Source: Pinus tabuliformis
Taxonomy: Eukaryota > Streptophyta > Pinopsida > Pinales > Pinaceae
Direction: 5' to 3'
Assembly (NCBI GenBank): GCA_031772625.1
Contig: CM062819.1
Location: 1,230,919,070-1,230,983,069, forward strand
Length of the DNA stretch: 64,000 nucleotides
Position numbers and translations under genes: made by a program
Notes under the pieces: generated by a model
Seen by the model: only the letters and a program-made list of their open reading frames with translations
Databases searched by the model: none
What the model was told of the DNA's origin: nothing
Shown: positions 45,401 through 56,040 of the stretch, piece by piece
Numbering within the stretch: position 1 is the first letter of the stretch
How the letters are laid out: every line of letters starts with the position of its first letter

Positions 45401-46923
45401 TTTTACACGTGGTAGGCAAAACTGGGCTCCAAATAACTGATGATTTCTCCCATACCGCCACGAATTTCTTAAAATGGTTTCTAGGTTATCTAACTGACCC
45501 TGCTGGCAAAAAAACCCATGTTTTCTTTTTTTCAAATTCGTCTCAGTTTGGCCAAATCGTGCTCTCAGAGTTTGACGTTTTTTTCTCTTTTTACTTTTTT
45601 CTGAGTTAATGTTTTCACTGTTCTACGTTTTATGAATTTGTTGCATTCGGCCTTAAGATCAATCTCAGAGGGGGAAAAATTGTTTTCAGATGTAATTACA
45701 GCGTATGACCCAGTGAATTTCAGTGATATAGCCTCCATGGATTGGGCAGGTTGTGCCAATTCCTATGCCACTCATATTTCAGCGAGTAAAGCGCGGAGCA
45801 TCCTACGAGAACAAAAATTGTTGAACGAAAACTATAGATCCTTGGTTTCTTCAGCCTGGAACCTATTTTTTTATGATAGTGATTCAACCAGTCATCCCAA
45901 GCTATTCTCAATGAAATGGAGTTTAAAATCAGATTTTGAATACAAGTAGAATGTCCTTGGTATATTCTTTGTGGAAGACACTATTATTCTGAAGTCTTTG
46001 ATGGTTCAAAGACAAGAATTGTTGACAAAGGAAGAGGCGATGTGGCACTTAAATCTGGATCGCTAAAGCTTACAGCAATACAAGATATTTTCACAAGTTT
46101 GCTACGTATTGAATGAATCTGAACACAATCTGGAAAGTTGTCAATCAAGAGGGTATTTTAGTCAATTTTTTCAAAGAAAACATGAAGGCTGGGAGAATTC
46201 ATTGTAATTGTAACAGGTTTTTTTTTTTTTTTTTTAAAGAAACAACTAGATGCTCTATTTAGGAGATGCTCAGGCTTATCCAGTGAAGCCTAGGAAATGA
46301 AGGATGAGCTTAAGTCCATTTTGGAAAGCAGCAAAGGCTTCAAGGTAAATCAATTGAAATCAGGACTTTGATTAAGGTCTTAGGCTGGTATTTTATTAAT
46401 CTGAGCTAGGTGAGTAGGATAGGATCCATGTCGGGATAATCCTAGAGATGCCCATGTGGTCGGTTTCTTCACTGGACGCCTGTAACCTGCTAAACGTTGA
46501 AACAGCTGCAGAATTCTCAACTAGCTGCGGAATCAGGGCACTTTCCGCAGCTAAGTTGCAAAACCTTATTAAAACAGGATACAGTGTTTTGAGGACCACT
46601 ACAAACCATAACCAGTCAATTTTTGACAATTTTAACTTATCAAAGCAGTTGAGTTCCATTTTTTTTTTTGAATCAATTGAAATGATGAAGTTTATTTTGT
46701 CTCCTTTTTTTTTCTTTTTCTTTTTTTACATAACAATCCTTTTTTTGATCCACCAGATCACACAAAGTGTAGGAGGAGAGCATACTCAAGAATTATTATT
46801 ATTTTTTTTACTTAACAATCATTTTTCTGATCCTCCAGATCACACAAAGTGCAGGAGGAGAGCATACTCAAGAATTATTAAAAAAAAATTCAGATGTAAG
46901 AAATAAGGTCTCCTAATTACACT
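42483..46923 (-). other. LARD-C interior
   Basis: 4.4 kb without retroviral domains. Near 42485 is the PPT (six C on the plus strand). A second C-run of 13 at 42918-42930 is followed by the same AACTGA phrase. AGCTGCGGAA/AGCTGCAGAA motifs cluster at 44270-44340, 44640-44680 and 46500-46555. The last two clusters lie in a diverged direct repeat that frames the region 44760-46440 with plus-strand ORF pieces. Confidence 0.6.
44846..46110 (+). pseudogene. Possible captured gene fragment inside LARD-C (opposite strand)
   Basis: Three protein-like pieces lie in one direction: 44846-45031 (SPFYGRDQEWDLSLSYQYF), 45409-45580 (KTGLQITDDFSHTATNFLKW) and 45632-45949 (VITAYDPVNFSDIASMDWAG). The last continues in a shifted frame as YYSEVFDGSKTRIVDKGRG and so on to about 46110. 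Their amino-acid mix is unlike the AT-biased noise around them, and none resembles a retroviral domain. I do not recognise the family. Host-gene capture by a non-autonomous LTR element is the leading guess; chance ORFs cannot be excluded. Confidence 0.3.
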
Positions 46924-46941
46924 TCCCCGGAAACGGCACCA
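46924..46941 (-). other. LARD-C primer binding site
   Basis: On the minus strand it reads TGGTGCCGTTTCCGGGGA, 16 of 18 bases like TGGCGCCGTTGCCGGGGA, the tRNA-Asp type PBS common in plant Gypsy elements. Three bases separate it from the LTR. Confidence 0.75.
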
Positions 46942-46944
46942 AAA

Positions 46945-48809
46945 TGTCTAGTCAATTTAACGTCTTAAATTTCTCTACATAAATTATCAATCCGGGTATC
47001 ATAAACTGATGAAGTGTGGTGCACCATATGTGCTTAGTTAACCTTTTTCTTACTTCGTTGTTTTATAGATTTTATTTTCTTTTGGGGTTTTGTTTTTGTT
47101 GGTTTCCTAAAGTACCTAATGCAAATGGAAATCCTATTCTAAGGTCTTAAGAATACTTTTAAAGGTCAAGTATGGATGTAAATTTCAAGACAAAGTCTAT
47201 GTCCCTAATGGTAACTTCCAAAACTTAGCACTTCAAAAGATCTTAAAACATGTTATTGATGGAATTAGTACTTAAACAAAAGTGTAAATATGCAGCTACT
47301 TCAATCAAAATAAAATGCAACAACCAATCAATGAGCTAGTGACTATGAAACCCAGTATCCTTGCTGCTGTATAAAAATAAAACTGAACTTAAAGCAATTC
47401 AAAAACTGTAAGCAAAGTAAACTAAATCATATTACATCAACTCATATTCTAACCCCTCACCATTCGACTCGCTCTGGCTATAGGAGGTAATCATAAACAA
47501 ATTGAGCAATCTGATATCTAATTTTCATAAAATGAAACTAATATTAAACTACACATTCATACTTCAATCCCTCACCATTCGACTCGCTTTGGCTATAGGA
47601 GGTAACTGAAAATGACATGAGCAATTCAATAACTAACTTGCAGAAAAATAAACTACTATCAAACTACGCATTCATACTTCAATCCCTCACCATTTGAGTC
47701 GCTCTGGCTATAGGAGGTAACTGAAAATGACATGAGCAATTCAATAACTAACTTGCAGAAAAATAAACTAATATCAAACTACGCATTCATACTTCAATCC
47801 CTCACCATTTGAGTCGCTCTAGCTATAGGAGGTAACTGAAAATGACATGAGCAGTCTAATATCTATCTTGCAAAAAAGTAAATGAACAAAACAAAACTGA
47901 AAGAAATAAACAATGCTGGAATTAGAACTCAAAAAATAAATCAGCAGAAGGACAAGATGATTCTATCATGTCATTAGTCATTAGTCATTAAAAAGCTATG
48001 TGCATTACTAATCTACAATCAACCGGTTGAACACACTTGCATGAATGAAAAATCTAATCTATCAAACTTGAAAGCAATCAAATGACATAATGAAATCAAA
48101 GCAAAATTACAAAATGAAATCTACTCTACCTTACATTCTAATATGCCCCATGAAATCTACTTCACATCTCCTTCCATGTTGAGAACATCAAAGCTTTATT
48201 CAAATTCTTCAAAATTACAAAGTACAACAAAGCTCTCCAAAGCTTTCAAAATCCATCAAGGAAGAACTACAAACTCCAAGCTAAAGACTCACAAGCTAAA
48301 AGACTAACAAGCTAACAAATGAAGGAGAGAGATCTCCTATTTATACAAAAAGATGAGAAGCCATCTCATTAATGAGAGTCCATGAATCTCTCCCTCTACC
48401 TCTAGAGTCCTAATCAAAATAGGAACTGATAAGACACATGTCTTCTTAGAGTTACAATACAATTAGGAGATGTGACACATATCCTCATGATCCCATGATT
48501 CTTTCCACTCAAATTCGAATTTGGCCTTAGAGTGCCACAGAAGGATCTTCTAGAAGCCTTCTTTCAACCTATACATGTCAACAATATCAACCCATTTGTT
48601 AGGTATAAGCATATGCACATTATTTTCTAGTTTTTAACCACAAATTCACTTAAAAGGCTTAGAATTAATAAATATTGGAAAAACATAAATGTGGCCCAAT
48701 GATAATGAAAGTGGGATGAATGTAGTGACATAGTAGTGAAATGGAGGTGATATAATGGACATAATAGTGAAAGTGTAATGGAAATGAATGACATTTTCAA
48801 GACTCAACA
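46945..48809 (-). repeat. LARD-C 5' LTR
   Basis: Partner of 40624-42482, also with the 115-bp tandem units (about 47455-47830) and the TATAAATAGG box (minus strand, 48336-48345). Confidence 0.85.
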
Positions 48810-49243
48810 TACCCCCCAACTGAAGCTATTGCATGTCCTCATGCAATATATATTACATTAACTCTTTTGATCTTTGAGCTTTGGCTTAACTTTGCATGAT
48901 ATCATTTGATAACTTCATATTTCTGCAAAGTGTTTTACTTGAATTGCAACATGGTTGGTTCTTGTGTTACAACCATTTTTTTTTTGTTGTTGCCTTCTAT
49001 TTTGATCTTTGAATTTTGCATAATGATATTTCGATTATTGTTGCAAAGCATATCTTTATTGGATTGCGTGATGGTTGGTTCTTGTGTGACAACCATGATT
49101 TTGTTTGTATCCAATTTATCCTTTAAGCACTTTTTCAAAAGCCATTGTATGCTCATAATAGCAATGTAATAATTAATATATGTTGGAAGTATGTGGGCTC
49201 CTGAATATGATATGGAAATGAATGACATTTTCAAGACTCAACA
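48810..49243 (-). repeat. Second copy of the LARD-C 3' internal end plus LTR stub
   Basis: 48810-49216 repeats 42483-42889 (407 bp each). The join to the LTR stub (49217-49243) lies in ATGGA, which is present in both the internal (42885-42889) and LTR sequences, so the deletion used a 5-bp microhomology. Confidence 0.8.
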
Positions 49244-49248
49244 GTCAG

Positions 49249-50254
49249 TCTTCATAATTGTACTTGATTCATGATATAATATATTTTTCAAAAAAAAATT
49301 TTACTATTATTAATTTGACTTATTAAAGCATGGGTTTCATGCTTGCGTCAAAAGTAAATAGGTCAAAGCACCCATTGAGTGCTCTATGATTTTGTTGAGT
49401 CAAAGTCAAATTTAATTATGTAAACCCTTCTTGGGATCATTGTATTAAAGAAATAAAATTATTTGATTCATGTTAACTCCATCATCAAGTCAGCCTTCAG
49501 CTCTTCGAATTTGGATTAACTTTCAAGTTGGCTTCTCCTACTAAGTCATGTCATCTCATTATACTAGTGGAAACCAATAAATGTGAAGTCGACCCAGAGA
49601 GGAAGAATGTAACAATTTTGTATGGACTCTAATTAGCGAAATTTTAGTACAAAAATCAAAGTCAGCGAAGTTTTGATCATATATAGGATAGCGAAGTATT
49701 GGAGCATGACATAAAGATACAATCAATGAAGTTACAGTCAGCAAAGTTTTGATCATATATAGGACAGCAAAGTATTGGAGCATGACATAAATTTAGGACT
49801 GAAATTCTCCACAATTACAGAGGTCGAAATTTTCTCTCATTGCAAGGCCAGAGTTAAATTGCAGGATCAAAGTTTCTTCCTATAATTGCATAAGCCAAAG
49901 TTGGTTAAAGAAAGACAAAAATTCTTATTCTTGAATATCAATATTGGAAGAATATTACTTCAACTGAAAGGCTGACTTGATGGATGGAGAGAGGTTTAGG
50001 TCAAGAGTCTCGGTTGTCTCATTGTGATTTGAATCTACTGAAGGAAGAGTTCTTGACTAGATTTTCCCCTACTTAGGGTTTTTTCCGCAATTGAGTGCCT
50101 ACATCCTATGTCCCTTGTGATTTTTATTGTTTGGCATTTATCTTGATGAAAATATAAATATAAATATGTAAAATAAGAACTAACAAGTATATAAAAATAT
50201 TCACAAGTAAATGTCAATATCTAAGAGAAATATAATTCCCTAGATTTCTCAATA
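49249..50254 (+). repeat. Copia-B 3' LTR, main part
   Basis: It resumes with TCTTCATAATTGTAC and ends CCCTAGATTTCTCAATA. It includes a direct repeat GTTTTGATCATATATAGGA at about 49669 and 49747 (about 78 bp apart) and matches the 5' remnant at 37233-37396. Confidence 0.75.
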
Positions 50255-50600
50255 GATACACACTTACCACAAGTGGTAGGGATCAGACACATCCCAAGTC
50301 TCATCACCCATTGGCTAGATGGGTGGTAATCCCAACAATCCTAGCTTGTGGGTAGGATGAATATTGTGGTATACCCAATCAAGCCCCAGAATTGACAGTA
50401 GGGGGAGATACACACTTACCATTTATGGTGAGGATAAGACTCATCCCTACATTGAAAATAGGGGAGATGCACACTTACCATTTTTGGTAAGGATCAGACA
50501 TGTCCTATTGTCCATAAGTTCCCTCAACCCCAAGATCTCTCTGGCTCCATTCCCCTCCGAGAGCTCAATAAAAGGGAAGATCATAGCTCAGTGTTCTTAA
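50255..50600 (-). repeat. 3' end of Copia-D with three diverged short repeats
   Basis: GATACACACTTACC or GATGCACACTTACC followed by GGT(A)GGGATCAGAC-like text occurs three times (about 50255, 50408 and 50466). This lies downstream of the Copia-D pol end and is probably its 3' UTR or LTR edge. No LTR boundary is defined. Confidence 0.45.
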
Positions 50601-53115
50601 TCAGCCATGACCCCTTTCCAAAACGGTCACATCCACTAGTCCAAGTTCCTTTCTGAAGACCAAGAACTTCCATTTCAGTAAAGTCTTGGTAATAATATTG
50701 ACCTTCTGCTCATTTTTTAAAATTTGTTGGATCCTTACAGCTCCTCTTTGCACCATATCCTGGATATAGTGATATTTGATCTCAATGTGCTTAGACATGT
50801 CATTGAACATAGGATTCTCTAAAATTAGGATCCCACTCTTGTAATTGTATTATATCACAGTCATATATAGTACTTGCTCAAATAGCTCTCTAAAGATCTT
50901 TACCAATCATATTGCCTCACATCTATGCACGTTGGAAGAAATGTACTTAGCCTCAGAAGTACTAAGGATAACAAACTTATGCTTCTTACTCATCCAAGAT
51001 ATCATGATGGTAGACCCCAGCCTAAAATAGCACCCTGATGTGCTCTTTATGTCAACAACATTTTCGACCTAGTTAGCATCAGTGTATCCATGAAGTCTCA
51101 CTCTGACAGTATATCTTTGTTCATGATTAATAGTTCCATGCAGGTATCTCAACACATGCTTAGCAACAGCACAATGTGCATGTAGTGGCTCCACCATAAA
51201 TTGACTTAGAGTGTTGACAACAAAACATAAGTTTGGTCTAGTATTCACCAAGAACATCCTTGCCCTAATCAACTGACAGTACTCAAAAGGATTTTCCGTA
51301 TCAGTTCCTGCAGCTTCACCACATAACTTCTTAAAATTCATCTCTATTGGTGTGGCCATGGACTTGCATTCCACCATTCCAAATTTCTCCAACAATTTGA
51401 CAATATATTTCCCTTGAGAAAGGAAAATCTCCCCAGATCTCTACCACACCTCTAAGCCCAAGAAGCAGTGCATCAAACCAATTTATTTCATTTTAAACTT
51501 AGAGGACATCTACCTCTTACACTGGAGAATAAGAGGCTCTCCACCTGTCAAGAATAAATAATCAACATATAATACCAAAATTAGGGACATACCTTGGATT
51601 TCTTTGAAGTAGAGATTTGGATCAACATTACTTCTTGTAAATCCAACCTTCATCAAAAGTTGTCAATTCAGGTATACCAAGCCCTATGGGCTTGCTTCAA
51701 TCCATAAAGCACTTTCTTCATCCTGCACATATGTTTCTTCCTATCATGCTCCTCAAAGCATGGTGGTTTCTCTAAGTATACTTCTTCCTTGAGTATTCCT
51801 TGTAGAAATGTGATATTCACATCCATCTAGAGAAGTGTTCATCCCTAGCTAGCAACAAGAGAAATGATAGATCGAATGGTAGTATATCAGGAAACCCATG
51901 CAAAGATATCATCATATTCCTCTCCCTCTTTCTAGGAGAATCCTCTAGCCACAAACCTCACCTTGTACTTTTCAAAACTTCCATCGACACCATGCTTGGT
52001 TTTGTGGATCCACTTAGAAATCACGATAGACTTCCCTTCAGGTTTTAGAACCACTTCCCACACATTGTTCTTCATGATGTACTCATATCCTTTGTCCATA
52101 GCATCTTTCCATACTTGTTATTTCACTGCTTCTTTAAAAATGCATGGTTTAGATTGTATAATGTTGCTCATTGCTACAACATATCCTTGGTATCAGCATG
52201 GCTTCTTTCTTTACCTGAAGGTTACTCTTACAGTAACATGTCTCTCAGCATCTTGTAGAGTGTCACGAATCCCTAATGGTCTCTTCCTAGTAGGATGATC
52301 ACATGGAGGGGGATCCAAGGGGTCCATGTGTTCCATGGGATCATTGACAAGTTCAGGATTTGGCTCAAGCATATGAGGTTCTTCTTATTCATCCATGGCA
52401 TCATCCCTTCTTCCAACATTGGCAGGGGGAGGAGTATCCCTTGCATTTCCAAGGGAAACATATTCATCAAATGTTACATCCCTACTAAACTCTATATTCC
52501 TTTGGCTAGGTACATATATTCTATAAGCTTTAGAATTTTCGCAATAAACAAAAAAAGTACCTTTCCTTCCTAAATCTTTCAGTTTGGTCCTCTTCTCCTT
52601 CACTACATGAAAGTAGACAGGGCAACCAAAGATCCTCAAATTTCCAACTTCAGACTTTACACTTGTGAAAGTTTCTTTAGGAGTCTTGTCACCTAAGGCT
52701 TGATGAGGAGTCTTATTTTGAACATAGACCGTAGTGTTAGCAGCTCCTCGTAGAAATTTTGGTAGCTTTTGATCATGAAACATAGCTTTGGCCACTTTCA
52801 TGATAGTCTTGTTCCTCCTTTCAGTAACACCATTTTATTCAAGGTTATAAGGTACGATGGTCTCCTTCTTAATTCCATCTTTCTTGCAAAATTCAATGAA
52901 TTCATTTGAAGTGAATTCTCCTCCATTGTTAGACCTGGAAATTTGGATCTTCTTTCAAGTTTGAGAATTCATCAACAAAGATTTTATAGTATAGATAGCC
53001 ACCAAGAGAGGTCACCGACATGGGTGCACACAGATCAGAATGTATGAGTTGTAGTATTCCATTGGTCCTACATCTACTTGAAGGGAATGGTCCCTTCACC
53101 TTCTTTCCACTTGCA
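50601..53115 (-). pseudogene. Copia-D pol: integrase, RT and RNase H, broken
   Basis: The minus-strand order from 53115 down is Copia order. The integrase core ends with a PYN(L)E-stop-NGVTERRNKTI block at about 52800-52850 (a Gln codon turned to TAA). The integrase C-terminal part is 52801-52385 (QNKTPHQALGDKTPKETF; LRIFGCPVYFHV). RT has KKVLYGLKQAHRAWY at about 51680-51720 and YVDYL near 51550-51590, where the catalytic motif should be YVDDL, so the second Asp is lost. RT/RNase H is 51395-51069 (RPNLCFVVNTLSQFM; VLRYLHGT). The RNase H end is 50810-50601 (SKHIEIKYHYIQDMV). Its N-terminal part is on the far side of Gypsy-E (63428-64000). Confidence 0.85.
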
Positions 53116-54056
53116 TGTTGGAAGTGGAATCCACCTAAGGTAAGTTTTTGGGCTTAAAGCCCAAGCTTTGACTAAGTCCGATGTAAAGACACTGCAATTT
53201 GTGGGCGCGTTGCGCAAAGATGGTAAATGAGTCAGAGGGTTGTCCACCCTCATTTTTTTAAAGTAATGTCAGTTTGAGAGATCTACCCATGGTCTGTGGA
53301 CCATGGGATTGTATAAATAGAGTAAGGCTCTAAGTGTAAAGCGACAGCTGAGGAAATCAATCCATGAAGCATTGAGTCGAAGTGTAGAGTCGGGGCTTTG
53401 GGTCATAGAGTAGGAGAAAGCTCTGCAGCTGAGTGCGCAGAGGCCTAGTAGTCCGTAGCTGAGTGCACAAACTCCTGCAACTGAGTGCATAGGGCAGGTT
53501 GAGTTTGTAACCATTGGAAGCATTAATAAAGACAAGTTTTACCATATTTTTGTGTATCTTTCCTTGTTTTATGCATTGAAGTATATTGGGTGTGAATTGC
53601 AAGTTTACTATTTATTTACTACGTGAACTTATATGAATATGTTGAATAAATGAATATAATATAAGGTATCTATTTATGTGGAAATAACTAACTTTATAAG
53701 AATATAAGTAAGATCCACAAGGGTGACTTGGGGAAATAGCACAGATCATTGCTCTAGCAGCGCGAAAGTCCCACAGCCCCTGGGTAGGGCTACGCGAAGA
53801 AAAATATAACCAGGCTGCGAAGGCCTCGTAGGCCAGGGAAGGGTGCGAAGTAACCTACGCAAAAGTATTCACAGTTGGACTAAATCAACCCCTCAAACAT
53901 CTCAAGGGTGTGGAAAACTGGTTCTAGCATCCCCCCATACTGCTTTAGGTGAGACCTCATTCCGCGCTTCGCGGACTGTTGCCAAAAGGGCCAGTGGTAT
54001 AGGGATTTGTTTGGCTAATTAACTCTGAACCTGGGTCAGGCCCCAACAAGCTAACA
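53116..54056 (+). repeat. Gypsy-E 5' LTR
   Basis: TGTTGG...GCTAACA. The TATA box TATAAATA is at 53312-53319. Four bases upstream is a perfect inverted repeat CCCATGGTC/GACCATGGG (53286-53307, 4-base loop). Another, TTGGGCTT/AAGCCCAA, is at 53148-53164. A CAGCTGAGTGCGCAG-like motif occurs three times (about 53428-53492). A hairpin with a compensatory change relative to the 3' LTR lies at 53958-53978. Confidence 0.88.
53312..53319 (+). promoter_or_regulatory. TATA box of the Gypsy-E LTR
   Basis: TATAAATA followed by GAGTAAGGCTC. The corresponding box in the 3' LTR is at about 62680-62687. Only the 5' copy still has the inverted repeats upstream. Confidence 0.65.
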
Positions 54057-54640
54057 AATGGTTTCGTTACCAGGACCGGGATCTGCATAGAGATGTTTGA
54101 TGTTGTATCATTGGAATCCAACTAAGAAAGAAATTGAAAGTTGGCTGGATTGAAGGATTCACAAGTTCGCAGCGCAGGAGAACAGGAATCTATGACTATC
54201 AAAAGAAGAGTGGCTAGACTGCTATGTATACACAAAGATCCACGAAATTTTCTTCGCATCTTTCCCTACTGAGCTATACGAGTGGATCGCGAAGCTAGCA
54301 GATAGCTAAGGAAGGTGCAAGCTCAACAGTCCTATTGTGTGGACCCCAGAGTTGGTGCTCATATTGGAAGCATCGGAGGATAAGATCGTGCAAGCTATTG
54401 ATTACTGGCTCGATCGTATTATAGGAGGATTCATTACTGAGTTCGCAGTAGACACTACAGTAAGCTACAGCGAGGCTGAGCGACGCTTTCTCAAAGGACC
54501 GCAAGGTAAGTACGTTAAGTCTCTAAACACTTGCATTAAAATTCTACTGTGTGAAAAGCAGATTTTGTGAATACATTGATGTTTAGGGCTACGCGAAGTG
54601 GGAGAATTTACAGAAACGAAGGTAGTGAAAAACTAGAAAC
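54057..54640 (+). other. Gypsy-E leader
   Basis: It begins with the PBS-like TGGTTTCGTTACCAGGACC (54058-54076); I could not name the tRNA. An ORF at 54337-54570 has no recognised domain. Confidence 0.5.
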
Positions 54641-56040
54641 TAGCCCCTTGATTTCACCTCACGAGGGGACGAGGAAGAGCTCACGAAGGACTCACCAAGA
54701 AGTGCGTTCAATTTGATAAAGCAGAGGATTCCACTCATACCACCCCCACCCACACCACCATTAGCTTCATCGCTTTCACCCCAATATTCTACCATACCAC
54801 CTCTGCCACCACCACGAAGCAATATGGAAAGCGCAATAAAGTTGCCGGTGTTCAAAGGAGTAGGAAATGAAGATCCGAACCAGTTTTGGTTCGTGATAAA
54901 GGTCGTATGGGAAGCACAGGAGTTATAGATGATAGTATAAAGAAAGCGACACTAGTTATCACTCTGCAAGATCGCACACTGACCTAGTATATTAAGCATT
55001 GTAATGACAATTTGAATGTGGAGATCGCGAATATCCAAATGGCACTCAATAGAGAATTTAGTAGGCCAAAATCAGAGGCATAGTCGATCATTGGGTTTAA
55101 GGAGATCACAATGCTACCCGGTGAGACTCCTTTGCAGTTGGATTAGAGACTAAAGTGCACAATTCGCGAAGCTAATATGACTTTGACGAATGGACAGCAC
55201 CACGAATGGTTTGTAGCATCGCTAATGCCACATTTAAGGAACGCGCTATCACAATAGAGGTTAACAACTCAGGCAGAGGCCTTGGAGATCGTGATGAGGC
55301 TGCATGAGACCCCGATATAGGTTCCTAACCTGGGAATTCAGCAAATCCACACGCAGTTGAAAAACTTGTGCCTTGAGATGCAAAGTCTGAAACAGGACAG
55401 GACAGTTCGCCCGGAAGTACGCGAAGAGGTATGGTGTGTTAAATGTAAGGGTCAGGGTCATGATAAGGACCACTGCCCAGTGTTCATGAATTACCTAGCG
55501 GGAGGAGGATAGATGCTGTTAAGACCAGAGACACAAGTAGGACCTAGCGTGGCGCCTGCTTTGTGGTGCGCGATTTGTCAAATAGGAGGAAAGCATGCTA
55601 CGGACAACCGCCATTTGTTGCAGAAGTACACGTAGAATTTGCAACAGTTGTTCAGTAATTTTTGTAGATCAGTTGGACACGATGAGCGCACCTGTAGAAG
55701 CTATGAGATGATGATGGATAGGACTCCCACCTACAAAGTTCAGGCTGAAACGTGACCCCTTGACCAGAACGCAGGAGTGGCGTGAACTAGATTTCAGGGG
55801 CATAGACGAGGCTGAGGTGGAGGAGTACCTGGAAGAGGTCACGGACAGCTGATATGTTACAATTGCAGGGGGGGCAGGACATTATGCCTGTGATTATATG
55901 AATCCAATGCATCCATCATGTCTGTATTATACCTTGTTTGATCATGAGATGGAGGATTGTCCCACAATAATAGCGAGGCTGTGCAACAAGAGAGCGCTCC
56001 AACCTCCCCCGACTTAGAACCTGCAGATGATGAGGTCTGA
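54641..56040 (+). pseudogene. Gypsy-E Gag with several zinc knuckles
   Basis: The N-terminal Pro-rich stretch (54713-54820) is followed by KLPVFKGVGNEDPNQFWF, the start of a Gypsy Gag domain. The rest of the domain runs to about 55420 with several stops. Knuckle 1 is CVKCKGQGHDKDHC (about 55437-55490, C-x2-C-x4-H-x4-C). Knuckle 2 is CAICQIGGKHATDNRH (about 55567), with the last Cys changed. Knuckle 3 is around CRSVGHDERTC (about 55660). Knuckle 4 is CYNC, a frame break in a run of seven G, then GHYACDY (about 55856-55900). A further CLYYTLFDHEMEDC lies at about 55919. Four or five knuckles are many for a Gypsy Gag. Broken by many stops. Confidence 0.75.

Larger units (their letters stand above)
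40624..49243 (-). mobile_element. LARD-C: large noncoding LTR element with a collapsed tandem end
   Basis: Flanked by an exact 5-bp duplication GTCAG (40619-40623 and 49244-49248). Two full LTRs (40624-42482, 1859 bp; 46945-48809, 1865 bp) carry TGTCTAGTC...GACTCAACA ends. On the minus strand the PBS is at 46924-46941 and the PPT at about 42483-42490. Beyond the second LTR is a further 407 bp identical in layout to 42483-42889, followed by about 30 bp of LTR end. So the element once had an LTR-internal-LTR-internal-LTR form, and most of the outer LTR and internal copy were deleted. No capsid, protease, RT or integrase is seen, as in LARDs. Confidence 0.82.
37233..50254 (+). mobile_element. 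Copia-B: noncoding Copia-type element, 5' LTR cut, 3' LTR split
   Basis: The 5' LTR remnant 37233-37396 ends CTCAACA and is followed by a mutated PBS (TGGTATCAAAG, 37397). The matching LTR text is at about 50085-50254. The 3' LTR starts TGTTAAAG at 40599 and is interrupted after 25 bases by LARD-C. It resumes at 49249 and ends TCTCAATA (canonical ACA mutated). The interior 37397-40598 has no retroviral ORF. LTR text such as GCATGGGTTTCATGCTT and CACCCATTGA is shared with Copia-A, so the families are related. Confidence 0.75.

Noticed and set aside
46448-46906. 152-codon plus-strand ORF
   Set aside because: Runs through poly-T tracts and the LARD-C leader with no domain; taken as chance.
42608-49234. 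Two nearly identical minus-strand ORFs (42608-42985 and 48935-49234) as a duplicated gene
   Set aside because: Both lie in the duplicated noncoding 3' end of LARD-C and have no domain.
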